Part shown: positions 23,246-37,239 of the stretch, in pieces
Position numbering within the stretch: the stretch's first letter is position 1
Layout of the letters: each line of letters opens with the position of its first letter
Origin: Sitta carolinensis
Lineage: Eukaryota; Chordata; Aves; Passeriformes; Sittidae
Length of the DNA stretch: 64,000 nucleotides
Direction of reading: 5' to 3'
Assembly (NCBI GenBank): GCA_032173965.1
Contig: CM063292.1
Span: 8,094,001-8,158,000 of the forward strand
Notes under the pieces: generated by a model
What the model was told of the DNA's origin: nothing
Seen by the model: only the letters and a program-made list of their open reading frames with translations
Database searches by the model: none
Program-made: the position numbers and the translations under genes

Positions 23246-26200
23246 AGATCCTCTGAGGGTCTGCAGAAGGTCCCAACCTTCTCACTACCCTGCACTGTTA
23301 ATGTGGCCAATTAGAAACACACGTTCTGTCATAGAAGCAAATCAAAATCATGTTCTTGCATTTTTATGCTCCTTTCCTCCACAAGAAAAAATCCCAAACT
23401 TCTCCTGACTGCACAAGGATCCAATTGTCTGTTTAGCCACTACCTCTCTGCAGCAGCACCACTGCTCAGCAAACCCTTCACAGCCTAGCAGAGAAACAGC
23501 ACTGCTAAATCCTCTGTGAAATCCATGACTCCCAAACCAGACCACTACCAGGACCTAAGGAAACTCATTTATGCACATCTGCACTACAGGTCTCACTGTC
23601 TCTCCTCCACTTTCAGAGAAAACACACAGCCCTGTTTCATTTCAAAGACATTTTCCTAGATGGACACTTGGGAGCATTTTGTCTTTCCTGCCTTGCCCAC
23701 CCTTTGATGTACTAAAAGGTCACACCACATTTCATCTCAGAGCAAATATTCCCTGAAATGGAAAGGCAAGGTAACATAGCAGGGCTGATGCCAGAGGGAT
23801 GGGCCAACCCAGAAATGGAGCCATGGATCACACGGAAAACTGGATGGGACGTGGCTCAGAGAGAAGGGCTGCATTACAGCGCTACGGAATTATGTGAAAA
23901 GAGTCTTGATACATTTTCTTGGATTCATATCCAAACAATCTCAGGAGAAACCACTACATACAAGACAGTAGGAATGCCTATTTTTAAACTTACACTATTT
24001 TTTAGGCTGGTTTTCTTCTAGTATAAGATTAACTCCTAGTGTTGCATGTTTATGAAAATCCTGAGAGCTTAGTTGGGGTTTTTTTGGGGGGTAGGGGTGG
24101 ATTGTTGTTCTTTTTTAAGGTTCATACACATTTGTGGTATAAAACATGCAGAACACTTTTATATGACCAGTACGAGTCAGCTGTTCTTTTAAAAGCCAAC
24201 AATGTAGAAAGTATTTTTTTTTTTAAACTTCAGTAATTGCCAAAGCAACTGTGAAATCTGTTGCATGAAAACCTGAAACTGTGAGAAACTTGTCTTGTTA
24301 GAAGGGGAGAGGAGCTGCTGCCAAAGTGAAACTCAATCTCTCAAGCAGCATGGAAGAATGGTGAGTTAATAGTGCAGTGCTTTGACAATGCATCCAGAAT
24401 GAGGGGAATATCCATTACAGGAGAACCTGGAGCTTTATAGGCCTCATTGCCAACTGGGGTGGAAATAAAGGAATCAGAGAATACAGCAAGCTCTTGTGAG
24501 GAGGTTTTGGGGATAATGTGAGAGAAGTGAGAGGCTTTAAATGCCTTGACATTCTCTCAATCCCAGAAAAGGAAGAGGAGCAAACCGTCTAATGATGGGA
24601 TGCATCAGTCACCCTCTGAAAAGCCTCTTCAGTCCAGGGAATTAAATGGAGTTTACTGCTGCTGCTTTCAGGCAGACATTAACAGAGATTTCCAGGGCTC
24701 TGTTTGGTGGTGGAAGGTATCAAAATAGAGAAACAGCCAAACTTTCAGTCAGTGATTGGTTTTGCTCAAATGGGATCCTGTTTATATCTGACTGGATGAG
24801 CCTGTGCCTGCCAGGACACAGATTTTTCTGATTTTTTCAATGGAGCAAGAATCAAAAAACAGGAGAAATAGAACCACTGTAAAACAGAGCAAGAGACAAC
24901 ATCTTCAACCAACACTCAGGATTAAATTCAAAATGGGGGGCGGAAACTGAAAATGTAACTTAAGGGTCGTTTTTAGGGCTTGAACTGAGCAAGATGTAAT
25001 GTACTCTTCTCTTTCTAGTGTGACTCTGTATCTGGGTGAGAAATCACTTTGTAGATAAACCCTGAAAACCCCTCAGAGAAAAGGACCCAGGTGGGCATGA
25101 CTGACTTCCTTACACTTCCAGCACAAGTTGGTATAGTTCTTTTTATCAACAGGACCAAATAATAATAAAGCTTCCTTTTATATTCAAGAAGCTTTTTGAA
25201 AACAATTCCTAATTAATCTCCATAGCCTGCCTTCTAAAAGAGATTAAATAAATGAGATAAAACAATACGAAAGCTCCCAGAACCATTTCTGGTTGAAGAA
25301 AGAACAGGATATTTGGTTTTCACACTGCCAGTCTCAATCCTTAGAAAGCATTAAGTTCATTTCAGTGCATCCCTCCTCGGTTCCTCCCCCAGACTTCCTG
25401 CTTGTTACTCTTCATTTACTCCAATCAAATTTAGGTCCTCTCCACTCACACTAATACAGGAGATTGACTGTGACTGGACTGTGCTCACAGTAGCTGTGTG
25501 TTCAGCAATACCTTAAGGCAAACGAACCCAAAGCACATCAGAAACATCAGCAGTGCACACACTGTGCCATTAAAACCCCCTGAGTGAAGCAGCCCCAGCT
25601 GCACAGGGCTGGGAGATTCAGAGCAGCCAAGGTGGGCAGTGCAGGCACAGGGAAAAAAACCAAAGGGACTTTGGCACGTTCTGCAGAGGAGTGGGAGCAG
25701 TGTGGAACTATCAAGCTGGAGAAAGTTCTCTATAGCTCAACTTGAACTGCAGGAGCCTCGTAAGAGTTATTAGAGGAACAGACTGTCCTTCAGGCTCTAC
25801 CAGTGAATCAGGGCATGCACTTAATGCACTGCATGGAGGTGGGATTGCCCCTTCTCTTTACCACGTTTGGAAATTACTTTTCTGCCCCATTCCTGGGAGC
25901 AGAATACCATGCATGTGGCTGGGAGCTGATGGGAGGCATTTTAAATAGGTGGCCCAGCAATTCACACATCAACTAATAGGAAAATTGAGAAGTGCCTAAC
26001 AGTTAAACTGTAATCCTTTGGATTAGATGTGTAGGAGGGGATGACAGGGCTACTGAACCAGGCTATGATAACATATTAAAAGCCATTTGTAAAGGCAGAC
26101 TTGGAAATGAAGGAAGACCAGAAGGTGAGGCACAATAGCACTTTCCCTTCTTATGCTATTTCATGATCTAAAGTGGTGAGTATGGAATGACAACAAATTA

Positions 26201-26274
26201 TTCCAGTGAAGCCAGAATGACCTTCTTCTAAGCAACAAAAAGAAGATAAGCACATGGCCCTTCAAGAGTCTATT

Positions 26275-26790
26275 TCACAGAATCACAGACACAGAATGAT
26301 TGGGTTGGGTTGGGAGGGACCTTAGAGATCACCCAGCCCCAGCCCAGCCACGGGCAGAGCCCCCTGCCCTGTGCCAGGGGCTCCCAGCCCCAGTGTCCAG
26401 CCTGGCCTTGGGCACTGCCAGGGATCCAGGGGCAGCCCCAGCTGCTCTGGGCACCCTGTGCCAGGGCTGCCCACCCTGCCAGGGAACAATTCCTGCCCAG
26501 GATCCCCCCAGCCCTGCCCTGGGGCACTGCCAGCCCCTCCCTGGCTCCTGCCCCTCCAGCCCTTGCCCATTGTCTCTCTCCAGCTTTCCTGCAGCTCCTC
26601 CAGGCCCTGCCAGGCCACCCTGAGCTGCCCCCAGAGCTTCTCCTGCCCAGGTGAGCACTGCCAGCTGTGCCAGCCTCTCCTGCCAGCAGAGCTGCTCCAG
26701 CCCTGGGCTCATCCTGAGCCTCCCCTGGACTCTGCCAGCAGCTCCAGCTCCCTGCTGGGCTGGCCCAGGCTGGGGCACTGCTCCAACTTC
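26275..26790 (-). mobile_element. CR1 LINE 3' end, longest copy in the window
   Basis: It starts with the complement of the tail (cacagaatcacagacacagaat, gattgggttgggttgggagg) and runs through the typical GC-rich 3' region for about 515 bp. It serves here as the reference for the other fragments. It is young by its intact tail and by near identity with 10.9, 54.4 and 61.4 kb. Confidence 0.95.
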
Positions 26791-28566
26791 ATCAAGATTT
26801 TGCTGGTGATGATAAAAGTATAATTTTTGCTTTTAATTGCCACATGTTCAGATGGCCTTGGGCTGTTTTCTTAAACAAAACTTCAGTGAACTTCCCTGTA
26901 CACTGTCTGATATGTACAACTCCAGATCAACTCTAATCCAGCAAAGCTGTTTACAAAACAGCTTTAGTTCTCCATTCATGCCTGAGAGGGGAAAGTGATA
27001 CTGAAAAAATAAAGAATGTCTTTAATGTAGCAAATAGATGAAAGAAAATGCTCCACTCTGTCATGGAGCAGAGACTCAAACAACTGCCTTATATTTTCAA
27101 AAACTTAAGACTCTATTCATAAATTTTGTTCTCCATGCACAGCCTATAGAGAAGTACAGATAAAGCTGAGTGGTTTGTTTTCCACTCTGTGTGCTGACAG
27201 AGTTTTAGAAAAATATTACTCTGTTCACAGGAGCTTGCATCTTGGAACACAACTCCTAAAACTCAGCCATGGAGTGAGTAAGTCTTGTACGAGTACAACA
27301 CAAAGTGATTACAAAGAGGTTTACAACCTCACAGGAGGACATGAGTAGCACACAGCTTCAGAAAACAATGTCACACACACTGGGACCTCTCCTGGAGCCC
27401 AGATCTAGGCAGGTAACAACTGTGAGTTCACCCCTTGCATAGAGTTAGAGCCAGCTATGGCAGTGGACACTTCCAGAGGTATAAAGCTCATTCTGTATCT
27501 GAGTGGAGGAAAGCATTTCTGATAGAGTTCACTTCAGTACAATCGTTTCAAAATCATCTTGTAGCTTTACAAGGTGAGCACTGGAATGCAGTAATTTGTT
27601 AAAAAGATCAATAAAAGTAGCTAAAGGTATAAACTTCCCATTGAAAAAGAAAAAAAGTAAGACCATAAAAAGCACTAACAATTTTTTTTTTCATTTTCAA
27701 AGCACAGAATATTCATCTGGTAAAATAAACCACGTTATTACAATGCCAGTGAATTGATTTACACCATGATTTCAGTTTAAATTATTTTAGAGCCAATATA
27801 GTATTTCTCCACACAAGAGACATGGAGGGTTGTCTTAAGAACTGCAGCAAAGCTTTTTCATTATTACATTTGCAGTGATGATATGCAGCATCTCAGCCCT
27901 TTGACCTCACTATTTCATTGTAATGGATTTTATGAGTTACTAAACAACTGGTATTAAGCTAAAGAAACCCCTTGGGCACTGCTTTCTTTAAATGAGTTAT
28001 ACCAGAGATACAAAAAAACTCTGATGATTTTTTGCCCAAAAGCGTTTTTTGGTAGAATTTTCAGGATCCATTATATTTTGTATATTAAATACGTAATTTC
28101 TATCTTAGATGATAATTTAATATAAGCAAATCCTCATTACAGTTCAATCAACATCAAATAATTGATGAGAGGCCTTCATTTAATGACCACCTAGGGAGTG
28201 CCAGCCAGAGCCATTTCTTGCCATTTTTTTTTGTCCCCACAGGTGTGGAATATCTGTTGATTTTTTTTTTTTTTTTTCCCTTCGGACTCTTCTTGTTTCT
28301 TAAGTTTTCAAGGTTTGTTCTTACCTCTCTAGGTATTGGCTACACTACAGCTGTTGGTTCCTCATCCCCTTTCTCAAGGATTCAGAGAAGGTCCTTTCCC
28401 ACCAAAAGCAGAAAATGATGCAAAGCTTTCCCACCATGGGAAGAGTGATTTCCTTTGCTCACTCACCCCTGGTTAGCAGCACAGCAGAGCCTTATGCTTT
28501 CAGTAGCAGAAATAAAAGGCCTTAATGCTCCAGTCCCACTTGTAGGAATTCTTCTCACTCTCCTTT

Positions 28567-28722
28567 AGAGAATCCCAGAGTGGGTTGGGTTGGGAGGGAC
28601 CCCAAAGCTCACCCATCCCACCCCATCCCTGTCAGGGCCCCTGCCCTGTCCCAGTGCTCCCAGCCCCAGTGTCCAGCCTGGCCTTGGGCACTGCCAGGGA
28701 TCCAGGGGCAGCCACAGCTGCC
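28567..28722 (-). mobile_element. Short 5'-truncated CR1 LINE
   Basis: From gagaatcccagagtgggttg to ggggcagccacagctgcc it is about 155 bp of the CR1 3' region, then unique sequence begins abruptly (aataaagcag). Typical 5' truncation. Confidence 0.92.
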
Positions 28723-29185
28723 AATAAAGCAGAACAAACCTAAATTCCACCAGAAAAGAACTATCAAGACACCGTATCAACAAATAAACATGTCATCCTC
28801 GCCTGCATAACTCAGCTGCATACTCATCCTGTTTCCAGTACATATCTATTAAATTGTACCTGGACTTGATTTAAATCACCTTGGATCAGGCAGCATGCTC
28901 ATGTTTTCCTCTGCAAAGGAATGAATACTTCTTGCCATAAATAATAGTGCTTATTCCTCAGTGGATTATTGGATTGTGCAAAGATTACTCACTCACAAAA
29001 CAGTCAAATTAAGAGGCAGTTCTCCACCTAAGAGCAAGATGAAGAGGGAGTGAGGCTGTAATCAGCCACGCTGCCATGGCAGTGGCTCAGCTGCTGCTCA
29101 CAGTGCCCACTGCAAAGTGCCACTTGCACGACCTGGCAGGGCTCTGCTGCCTCCTCTGTGCCAGCAGAACTGTGTGCAGTCACTC

Positions 29186-29281
29186 CCTAACCCAGTTCTG
29201 TCAAAATGATCTTGTTAACTTAAACGAATTTAATAGTAAGGTGTTTTTAAAACCAAATCATTTTGACAGAGCTGGGTTAGG
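29186..29281. repeat. Near-perfect 25-bp inverted repeat (hairpin)
   Basis: The left arm 29186-29210 (cctaacccagttctgtcaaa, then atgat) and the right arm 29257-29281 pair over 25 bp with one mismatch, which in one RNA orientation would be a G:U pair. The loop is 46 nt. It could be a miniature inverted-repeat element, a palindromic insertion or a pre-miRNA-like stem. No target duplication was recognised. Confidence 0.85.
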
Positions 29282-31432
29282 CCATTGCTCATGCTATAAT
29301 TCCACCAAGAGCAATTTTCATTTAAGAGGCTCTTACCCCCCCTCAGCCCCACAACATGCAAGCTACACATTCCAAATAATTGGTCTCCATTCCCATTCCT
29401 TCTCCACTGCAGCTTACTGTCCCTGCAGTTGTGCTACTGGCAATCAACATTGTAAGACAGGCCAGTGAAATGTGGGTTAACAAACGCAATTTGCAACAAA
29501 ATCCTGTCCCAAAAAGTCTTCTCCTTCAAGATTCTAACCCAGATCATTGCAGAACTAAAGAACCCATCAACTGTAAGACAACAACAGGAAGTTTTGAGAA
29601 CAATTGTGCTGACAAAAAGCACATGAAGTTTCACTATATACTTCAGAGAGCAGAGAAATAGTTGAATCAACAAAACTGAGTGGAGGAAAAACTTCTGGAG
29701 AAGAGGAGAAACAGGCAATTAGGGACAGCAAACTACTTAAATAAATGTCTGATGGACTGCTGCTACCCACTCCTGGTAACCTGCCGTGGTTCCTCTCGGT
29801 GGTGCTGGCAGGTTCCAGGGACAGGCAGCTCAGGTGTGCTGGTCTGAGCCCCGGCTGCAGTAGAGGGAGCCGGCACACCCCAGCGCTGGGACAGGGCTGG
29901 GCAGGGCACCAAGCCAGCAGCAGATTGCACGAACAGCCACTCCAAGGGACTGCTACAGCCCCCGGAGCTAGCTGTAACACAGAAAAGCATTAAAGCATTA
30001 TCCACACCTGCTTTCCCTTCCCTCCACGCTCCTGCAATGGCAGGGCAGGACGTGAGCTGGGCGATGTTACAGGGGCTCTGCTCTCACAGCAGGGCCAGGG
30101 ATCCTCTGTGCTGCCAGAGCTTCCTGCCAATCCAAGGGTAATTCATTCTCCGGGTTTATTCTGATGTACTACTTCTGGCAATTTGCTTATGGCTGCCTGG
30201 GAAATCAAAAGCAGATTCCTCAAGCATTATTTATATCAGCAGCAATGGCAACAGGCACCACCTTGCTCCTGCTTTTGTCGTAGGTGTTCTGCCCTACCCA
30301 CAGACAGTAATTCAGGGAGCAAAGATATGACACTTTATTTTTTTAAGCTTAGTCATGCTCTGCTACTCTTTACAGACTCCTGCACAGATCTTTAGGTTAC
30401 TAAGTGAGTTCCTGAGCTTGTGTCAAATGCTAAAGGACTGGTTTAGGCACAGTGTTGGCCTCTGCGTCTGATGTAGCCCAGGGAATCCATGCACTGGAAA
30501 AATATGGACAGGCAGGGATACATACAGCTACAGAAATGTAACAGTTTCTTCAACATTTAGAGCTCCAGTAATTACTGAAGGATTTATTAATCTATCTAGA
30601 AGATTGCCATTACCAAAAGCAGGTTACTTCAGTTCTAGGGGTCTGTTTCAGAGGCAAACAGAAGGAAGATTTAGAAAAGCCTTTCTAAGATAAATTCCTC
30701 TTCCTTCTTTCCCTTACTTTGGTGCTTTAACTGGGAAACATCATAACTTGGTGTTCTGGAGTTGAGATGAGGCTGTTTTAGGGTATAAGTCCTTATCTGT
30801 CACAGCTTCACTGAGGCTTTGGGATAGAGAGACAATGACAACACCCATTACATTGAAATATATCTCAATTATTATTATAATAAACTGTTTATTATTATGT
30901 GACAGCTTAACATGATACTTTATCATATCTACAAAGTCTGGTTTATGTGACTAGCTAAATATTTTTTAATAAATTTTGACAATATTTACTCTCAGGTAAT
31001 CTTTTCTTAAAAACACCAAACCACAGAAGAGTCTCTTGACCTAGTGATATCATGCTTGTTGTACTTCTCTTGGTATCAACAGAATTTCTTATTTTTGTTA
31101 CTCTTCAATACTAAAATCAATATGGGACAACTTTAAAGCTGCCAAGGCTCAGACTTTTTGTATATAAAGCTGTCAGTCTTCTCAGAAGCAGCCACTACTT
31201 TATGGAACCAGAATGCTTTTAAAGAAACCCACCAAGGGTGTCATCAGAACCTTCAAACTATTTTTATTCTTTATTATTCCTCACTCTGTGCAGTGCTCTG
31301 GACTCCAGTGTGCTACACATGCTCAGGTACAGGACAAAGAAAGAGCATGTGCTACAAAGTCTGCAGATGAAGGTGAAATATCCTCCCTAATGAAATTAGT
31401 ACTGAAAACATTTTAAGGTCATTTTGGTTTTG

Positions 31433-31485
31433 GTTGGTTGTGTGGGTTTTTTGATTGATTGATTGATTGGGGTGGGTTTAGATGT
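31433..31485. repeat. GT-rich stretch with short (gatt)n
   Basis: ggttggttgtgtgggttttt is followed by gattgattgattgattgg and ggtggg; simple sequence. Confidence 0.8.
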
Positions 31486-34400
31486 GGATATTTTTCTTTT
31501 TCTTGACAGCTGATACTAAAGCCATAGGTATTAAAATGGCAATACAGCTATTTTAGCTCTACAGAGGAACAAAAAGAAATTGTGACCTTCCCTTCCAACT
31601 TCTCAAACAGAAAGGTTTGGGTTTCTGGGAGTCAGACACTGCACCGAGGTGTGTCAGAACATCAGCTCAAAACAGAGAGGCAGACAAGGCTTCCAGAGTG
31701 GTCCAAAAACTTGCACAGAAGAAAACCAGTTGCATCATCCTACGGCAAGAGAAAGAAGGGATCTGAAGTAACTTCCATTCTCCCTGGCCCACTGATTAAA
31801 GCGTTTTTCCTCTGACCAAAGCAGAAGTGCATTGCACAGAGCCCCTGCTCCCTCGGAAGGGGCATTTCCAAACCTGAGCCCTCTGGCAGCACAGGAGGGA
31901 GGGCAGAGAAGGAAACTTGTGCGAGCTCATCAAAAGGCAAACAGATTGGCCCGCGACTGAGAATTAGGTGTGAACCGTGCTCTGCCTGGGGCATTGTTTA
32001 TCAGGAGACTTTCAGCAGCTGGGATGTGCTTATCCTGGAAAAAAATCTTTAAATATTAATGGAGGACATAAATATCTTTCATCCTGAGCTTCTTCTTTAG
32101 CCTTTTTTTATTTTTTTTAATATATAAATATGTACAAGAGAACTTTCATATCCTTGTTTAACGAATATTGGATAATCTCTACGGAATTAAACAGAATATG
32201 ATACTTAAGGAAAAAGCCACATGTTTCCCTGACATGTATTCCGATTAAACTAAGATTATAAAATTATAACTGGACGTCATGATTTAGTGAAAGCTACATA
32301 AACTCTCCAGCCATATGCACGGGCATTTGTGTGCATTTAAAAACCTTTAAAGTGGAAAATTCTGAACATACCTGGACTTTTCTGACTGTACCTAGTGTGA
32401 CTGCAGGAAACCTCAAATCTCAGCTATGTGAAATTAGAAGTGAAGGTTTCTAATTTTGCACCGCTGAATTTGATGTCGGTTTTACCATCAATTTAGATGA
32501 GTTGTTTGGAAAGAATTAGGACTCTCCAATGTTAAACTCATTTCTTCTGGAGTTGCCAAGCTGAGATTTTGTGGGGGGGGCTCCCCCTATTCACTTGTTT
32601 TCACCTAACTTTTGGAAAAACATAAAAAATAAAGGTCAGAGACCAGAACACAGGACTCAATCTAAACTTCGGTGACATTAAGTTTTGATGCTCTGTTACT
32701 TAAAGGGCAACCATGGCTGTTACATTAAATCCATAAGAGAGATTCACATCTGAAGTGTTGCAAAATGCAATTAGAGAATTGCACTCCCTCTTCAGTGCAT
32801 GCACTCCATTTGCTGCAGTATTTAGGGCTTTGAAATAATATATATGTCTAAAAATATTTAAGCTTGATATTTATATTTTTATAAAACATAAACGCATAAA
32901 ATATGTGCATATGATTCTGGTCATCAGTGTCTGCAAAGGAAATGGGTGTAAATGGAATTTCTCAAATGAGGCTGAGCATTGCTTCCCTGGAAAAAACACT
33001 TTGGGTGAATGTACACAAAAGCTGAAACTGTGAACTAGGGACTGCCAAGACCGTTTTCCTAATGTTTTGAACTTCCATATCTGTTGCAAAGACCAATTCA
33101 CACTGAAAAATACCTCTGTGAGCTTGTGTAGGACTTGGGCACCACAGGGTACGGGAGACACTTCCCTTGGGAGCTTTCCCCTCTCAGATCTGGGACTGGG
33201 AGACATTGCTAATCTCAAATCTGAGCCAGGGTGCTCATGATTCTCAATTTCAAATGATTTCCACCAGACACATCATGATCAACACCTTGGCAAATCAATT
33301 CTGTGAGTGCTATCACTGCAACCAACCCATGGATAAAGGCTGTTCTCATGGCTAAGGCAGGTGGAAATCAGATTTTATAGCATCTGACTGCAGCTAAAAG
33401 ACTATCTGTTGGTAACTGAACTGGTTCACAGATAATTTTTTTCTTTTCGGCTTTCACCCAATGAATTTTGGGAACAAAATTTTATTAATGCAGTTGAAAT
33501 GCCACTGAGTTGATGTTATTCACGTGGCTGACAAAATGAGAAACATGCTGAACAGATTCTAGAACACAGGAAAGGAAAATAAATGTGTGTCTATATATAT
33601 GGACACACATTTGTAATCTCAAATTGGACTTTATTTTGTTCTCTGTCTGTCTACTGCTCAAATAGTTATGTTCAAAAAGCTCTGAAGTGAGCCACCTTTT
33701 CTATGGCAACAACACTAAGAAAAATGTTGAGTTTCCATGATCTAATTTAATTCTATTGATGTGATCTTATGGTAGCAATGATGCTTAAAATGTTTCAAGC
33801 TCAAATTGCCATAGCATTTGCCTCCCACTGAAAGAGTTTAGGTTTTATTATTTTATACTCGTAGATGAAAGACTCTTATGATACCACTTTAATGTGTACT
33901 ACAAGCATACAATTGTATTAATAGTAGGTCATGTATTAATAATATCAAAATGGAAAAGGAATACTGCTGAGTTATCTGACAGGTATGGGGGATTTATAAA
34001 AATACCTGCACGAGCAGTCGCTTTGTCACGAAACCTGCACAATCATCACTTAGAAATACACAGCTCCGGGAAATTATAGGACACATGCACACCCCTTGTT
34101 GTCCATCATCTCAGAGATCAGTATTTCTCTCCCTTTAACATCCCTCAGATTTTGGAAATCAAGTTATCTGTGAGTACCAAGAGTCAAGTGGGTGGGTTCC
34201 AGGCCCCTATTTTCAAGAAATGTCTGAAAAAGTGCCAGCTAAAGTCTGTGGGAATGCTCTTCCTAAGCGAAGATTTAAAAGGATGAAATCTGCAACTATA
34301 TGAAAGGAAATAGAAATAAAATTCAAGAAGAGCTTCAGGGGCTACAGACCGAAATTTATGTCCATGGCTGACTGTGAGTTCTCACTTGAAATGGTTCTAC

Positions 34401-36115
34401 ATCCTGAGGAAGAGAGGATATTTATTTTTTTCAGAGAAGACAATGTATCCATCATATGTTAACAGTGGTGCAAAAGCGCCCACGGATCAATAAAATTGAT
34501 TTGATAAAGATGTAATGTTATTGGAAAAATCCAGAAGACCACGAATGACAAAAATTCAAAAGATAAAATATTTTCCAAGAAAGTGAATTTAAATCTGATT
34601 CTGGGACTACTTCCCCCTTTACAATTCTTTTTTGGACCTCAGGAGCTGATGGGAATGACTAAATAGCATTCAAAAAAACCACTGAGAGACTTCATCTAAG
34701 GAGGATTCTACCTCACCTCACAGATATTAAGTCTTCTGTTTTATTTTTAAGGAAAGATATAAAAGAAGTAGCTGTCATATGCAGCCATACTTCTTATTAA
34801 AACCAGATGCATTTGTTAAGCAGGCGCACGGAGGGTTATTGATTTTTTAATATTGAAGAAAATGTCCAAAGTTAGTTTCTTGGCTAGCAGCCTGCCCAGT
34901 TAACAAATTGCTCACCTGGATAATTTAAGAACCGACTTACATGAAATGCTTCAATCTCCAAGGACACTGAAGGCCCTCAGCTTACATCTAAGTATGGAAA
35001 TCAAAGTCCTCCATGGCCAGGATGCAAGTTTGGAAAGAGTAGGGAGTTAATAAATGGCTTAGGAGAAAGCTGTGCTCGTTCTGTAAGCAGTGAGGTGGAA
35101 CAATAATGCCTAAAGGATGAAAATATCATGTAATAATATGATTATTATTAGGGTTCCTCTGTCACAACCATCCATACAATTAGGCTGAGTGGTAACCACA
35201 GAGAGCTTTAGGGTTCTGATGTTATCAGATTTTACGGGTGTGAAATTTGCTAATTTCACAGGTATGTCAAATACTAACTTCTTCCAGAAGATTCATCATC
35301 TTGTTTAAGACAGGTAAAATATGCATGAGAGTAATTTTCCACTCTTCCGAATTTATTTATTATTTGCTTATATATGTATATACTGAGAAGCCTATTGTGA
35401 AGTCTCTACTTGCTCACAGTAGTCTAGTACTGAACATCGAGGGGGAATATCACTCACACGACAGCGCTGCATATTTCGCCTTATCCGTGTTGCAGAGAAA
35501 CTCTTGAAGAATTTCCAAAAGAGGATGAGTGAAGTTAAGAGGATTCTTTATCTATAGCTTTGGTAGTTACCAGCTCAATTCTTTAATTGAAACCGAAGTG
35601 AGCATCTGTTATTAACTTCCCTCCCATTAAGCGCTGACACGTTACATTTCAAACAATAAGCAGTTGTCGCTGTTTAAGTCCTCGCCATCAGCACCTCCCC
35701 AAAAACACCTGTCCGCGGTCCCCAGCGAGCCCCCCGTGTGCTCGGGCTGGCGTTCAGAGGTGTCAGCCTTTATAAAAGTTGTATGAGCGTGTCTCGTCCT
35801 TTCAGCGAGAGGAGCCAGACTCGGCGAGAAGCACAGAGTGTGTCTGTGCCTGTCTGAAAGGGAGCAGGGCGAGGTACACTCTGATACCTGTTGGCAACAG
35901 GAGCGGGTTTGTGCAGCGCCGTGAAATGCCAGCTTGGATTGATTCCACTCTATTTAGTCTGCTCCTAAACGCGAACTGTTTGAATTGAGACAAATTCAAG
36001 GCATGACTGAACGGCAGTGAACCGCCAAGGAATTCCTGCCTGTGTTAAGTAGTGTCACCTTCATGGCGGTGGGCAGAGTCGAAATAAGGATTGGAATTAA
36101 TCTCCTTTCTCTTAC

Positions 36116-36400
36116 CCACCCAGCAGCTGCCCCAGGCTCTGGCGCTGGAGTCGGGCGCTGCCGCTGCCGAGCGGGGATGCTGTCTGGCGGCTCGGGGCTC
36201 CCGACTGGGATGCTGCTACCCAGCAGATAGCGGAGCCAAGCAGAATAGAAGGATGCGTTCCTCCTCTGCCTTCCTCAAAGAGGAGATGGAGCGGCACAGC
36301 AGCTTCAGGGGGCCACAGGCTCCTGCGTTTGTGCTCTGGGAGCCGCGGCGGCGAGCGAGCGGCTGGGGCTGAGGGGCTTTCTCCCTCTCCCAAGTTTCAG
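36116..36400 (-). other. Candidate noncoding exon 1 of CDH8 (donor at 36115)
   Basis: On the minus strand a GC-rich stretch with clustered CpG ends at CTGGGTGG followed by GTAAGAG, a good donor. Joining it to the acceptor at 22899 would make a 13.2-kb first intron. The 5' limit is not defined by the sequence. A rival exon ends at 37240, just before GTGAGTATT, so either or both may be used. Confidence 0.35.
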
Positions 36401-37239
36401 CTGGGTGCATCCTCTGTTTAGCCAGCTAAAGGATGGGGAGGAAAACAACTTGTGGGACAGGGATGACTCCTGGCTAGTTATGGCTACAGATTCGTTCCCA
36501 TCGCAGCTAGCAAGAAGAGCAGTATTTCTGGGATGCTTTCTTCTCTCAAAGTAGGAAAGGAAGCTATGAAGCCATTCTTATTTATTTACTTAGGGGGTGC
36601 AAAGCTTTGCGGGGAGGGAAGGTGATAATAAATCGGGGGGATTTCCCCCCCCCCAAGGTTCTTCCAGCCTCCTCCTCCCTCATTTACATATCTGGCTGGT
36701 GGGTGATTTTTATTCTCAGCACGAAAACTGCAATCTATTTCAATGCATGAATGCAGCCCTGCATCTATTCAACACAGTGAAATAGCCCAGAGACTTATTG
36801 TGCCAAATAAGAAAACAAGGGGAAGAAACGGGTTCGCCAGCCTTAGAAGCAACACTCTGTGATCCAAAGTCCTCCTGATTCTTTAAAGGAGGGTTGTAGA
36901 AGGGGAGGAAAAAATAAACCTCCCCAAAAAAAGCCACCAACAAGCGGGAAGACAAATACATTTACCACCACTTCTTCTCCCGAGAGAATAATAATGATAA
37001 TAACTAAAAACAAAAAAAAAAAAATACTAACAAGCCTCCCACGACATTTTCATGATCGGCAATTTGAAAACATCCGACTTAACGAGGCACCCCAGCTCAG
37101 TCTAATACCGCACCTAGGGACGAGGAAGGCGCTCGCCCAGCGTACCTTGCACGCAGAGAGCCCAAGTCAGTCAGAAACCCACGGAGCGAGAGCCCTCTGC
37201 CAGCCAGCCACAAATCGTCTGAATAAAATGAATACTCAC

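Larger units (their letters stand above)
22899..36115 (-). other. CDH8: CDH8 intron 1 (inferred)
   Basis: This stretch lies between the acceptor of the first coding exon and the candidate exon 1 donor. It carries CR1 fragments at 23.1, 26.3 and 28.6 kb and a strong hairpin at 29.2 kb. About 30.2-35.6 kb has almost no recognisable repeats and no supported gene; it is worth testing for conserved noncoding elements. Confidence 0.5.

Noticed and set aside
26310..26823. Frames of 98-150 codons on both strands
   Set aside because: Translation of the CR1 3' region; equivalent frames recur at 61.3 kb and 54.3 kb.
35760..36000. Plus-strand TATA box (tttataaaag at 35770) with a gene start
   Set aside because: No coding exon or convincing donor follows, and the same motif reads as TATA-like on the other strand.
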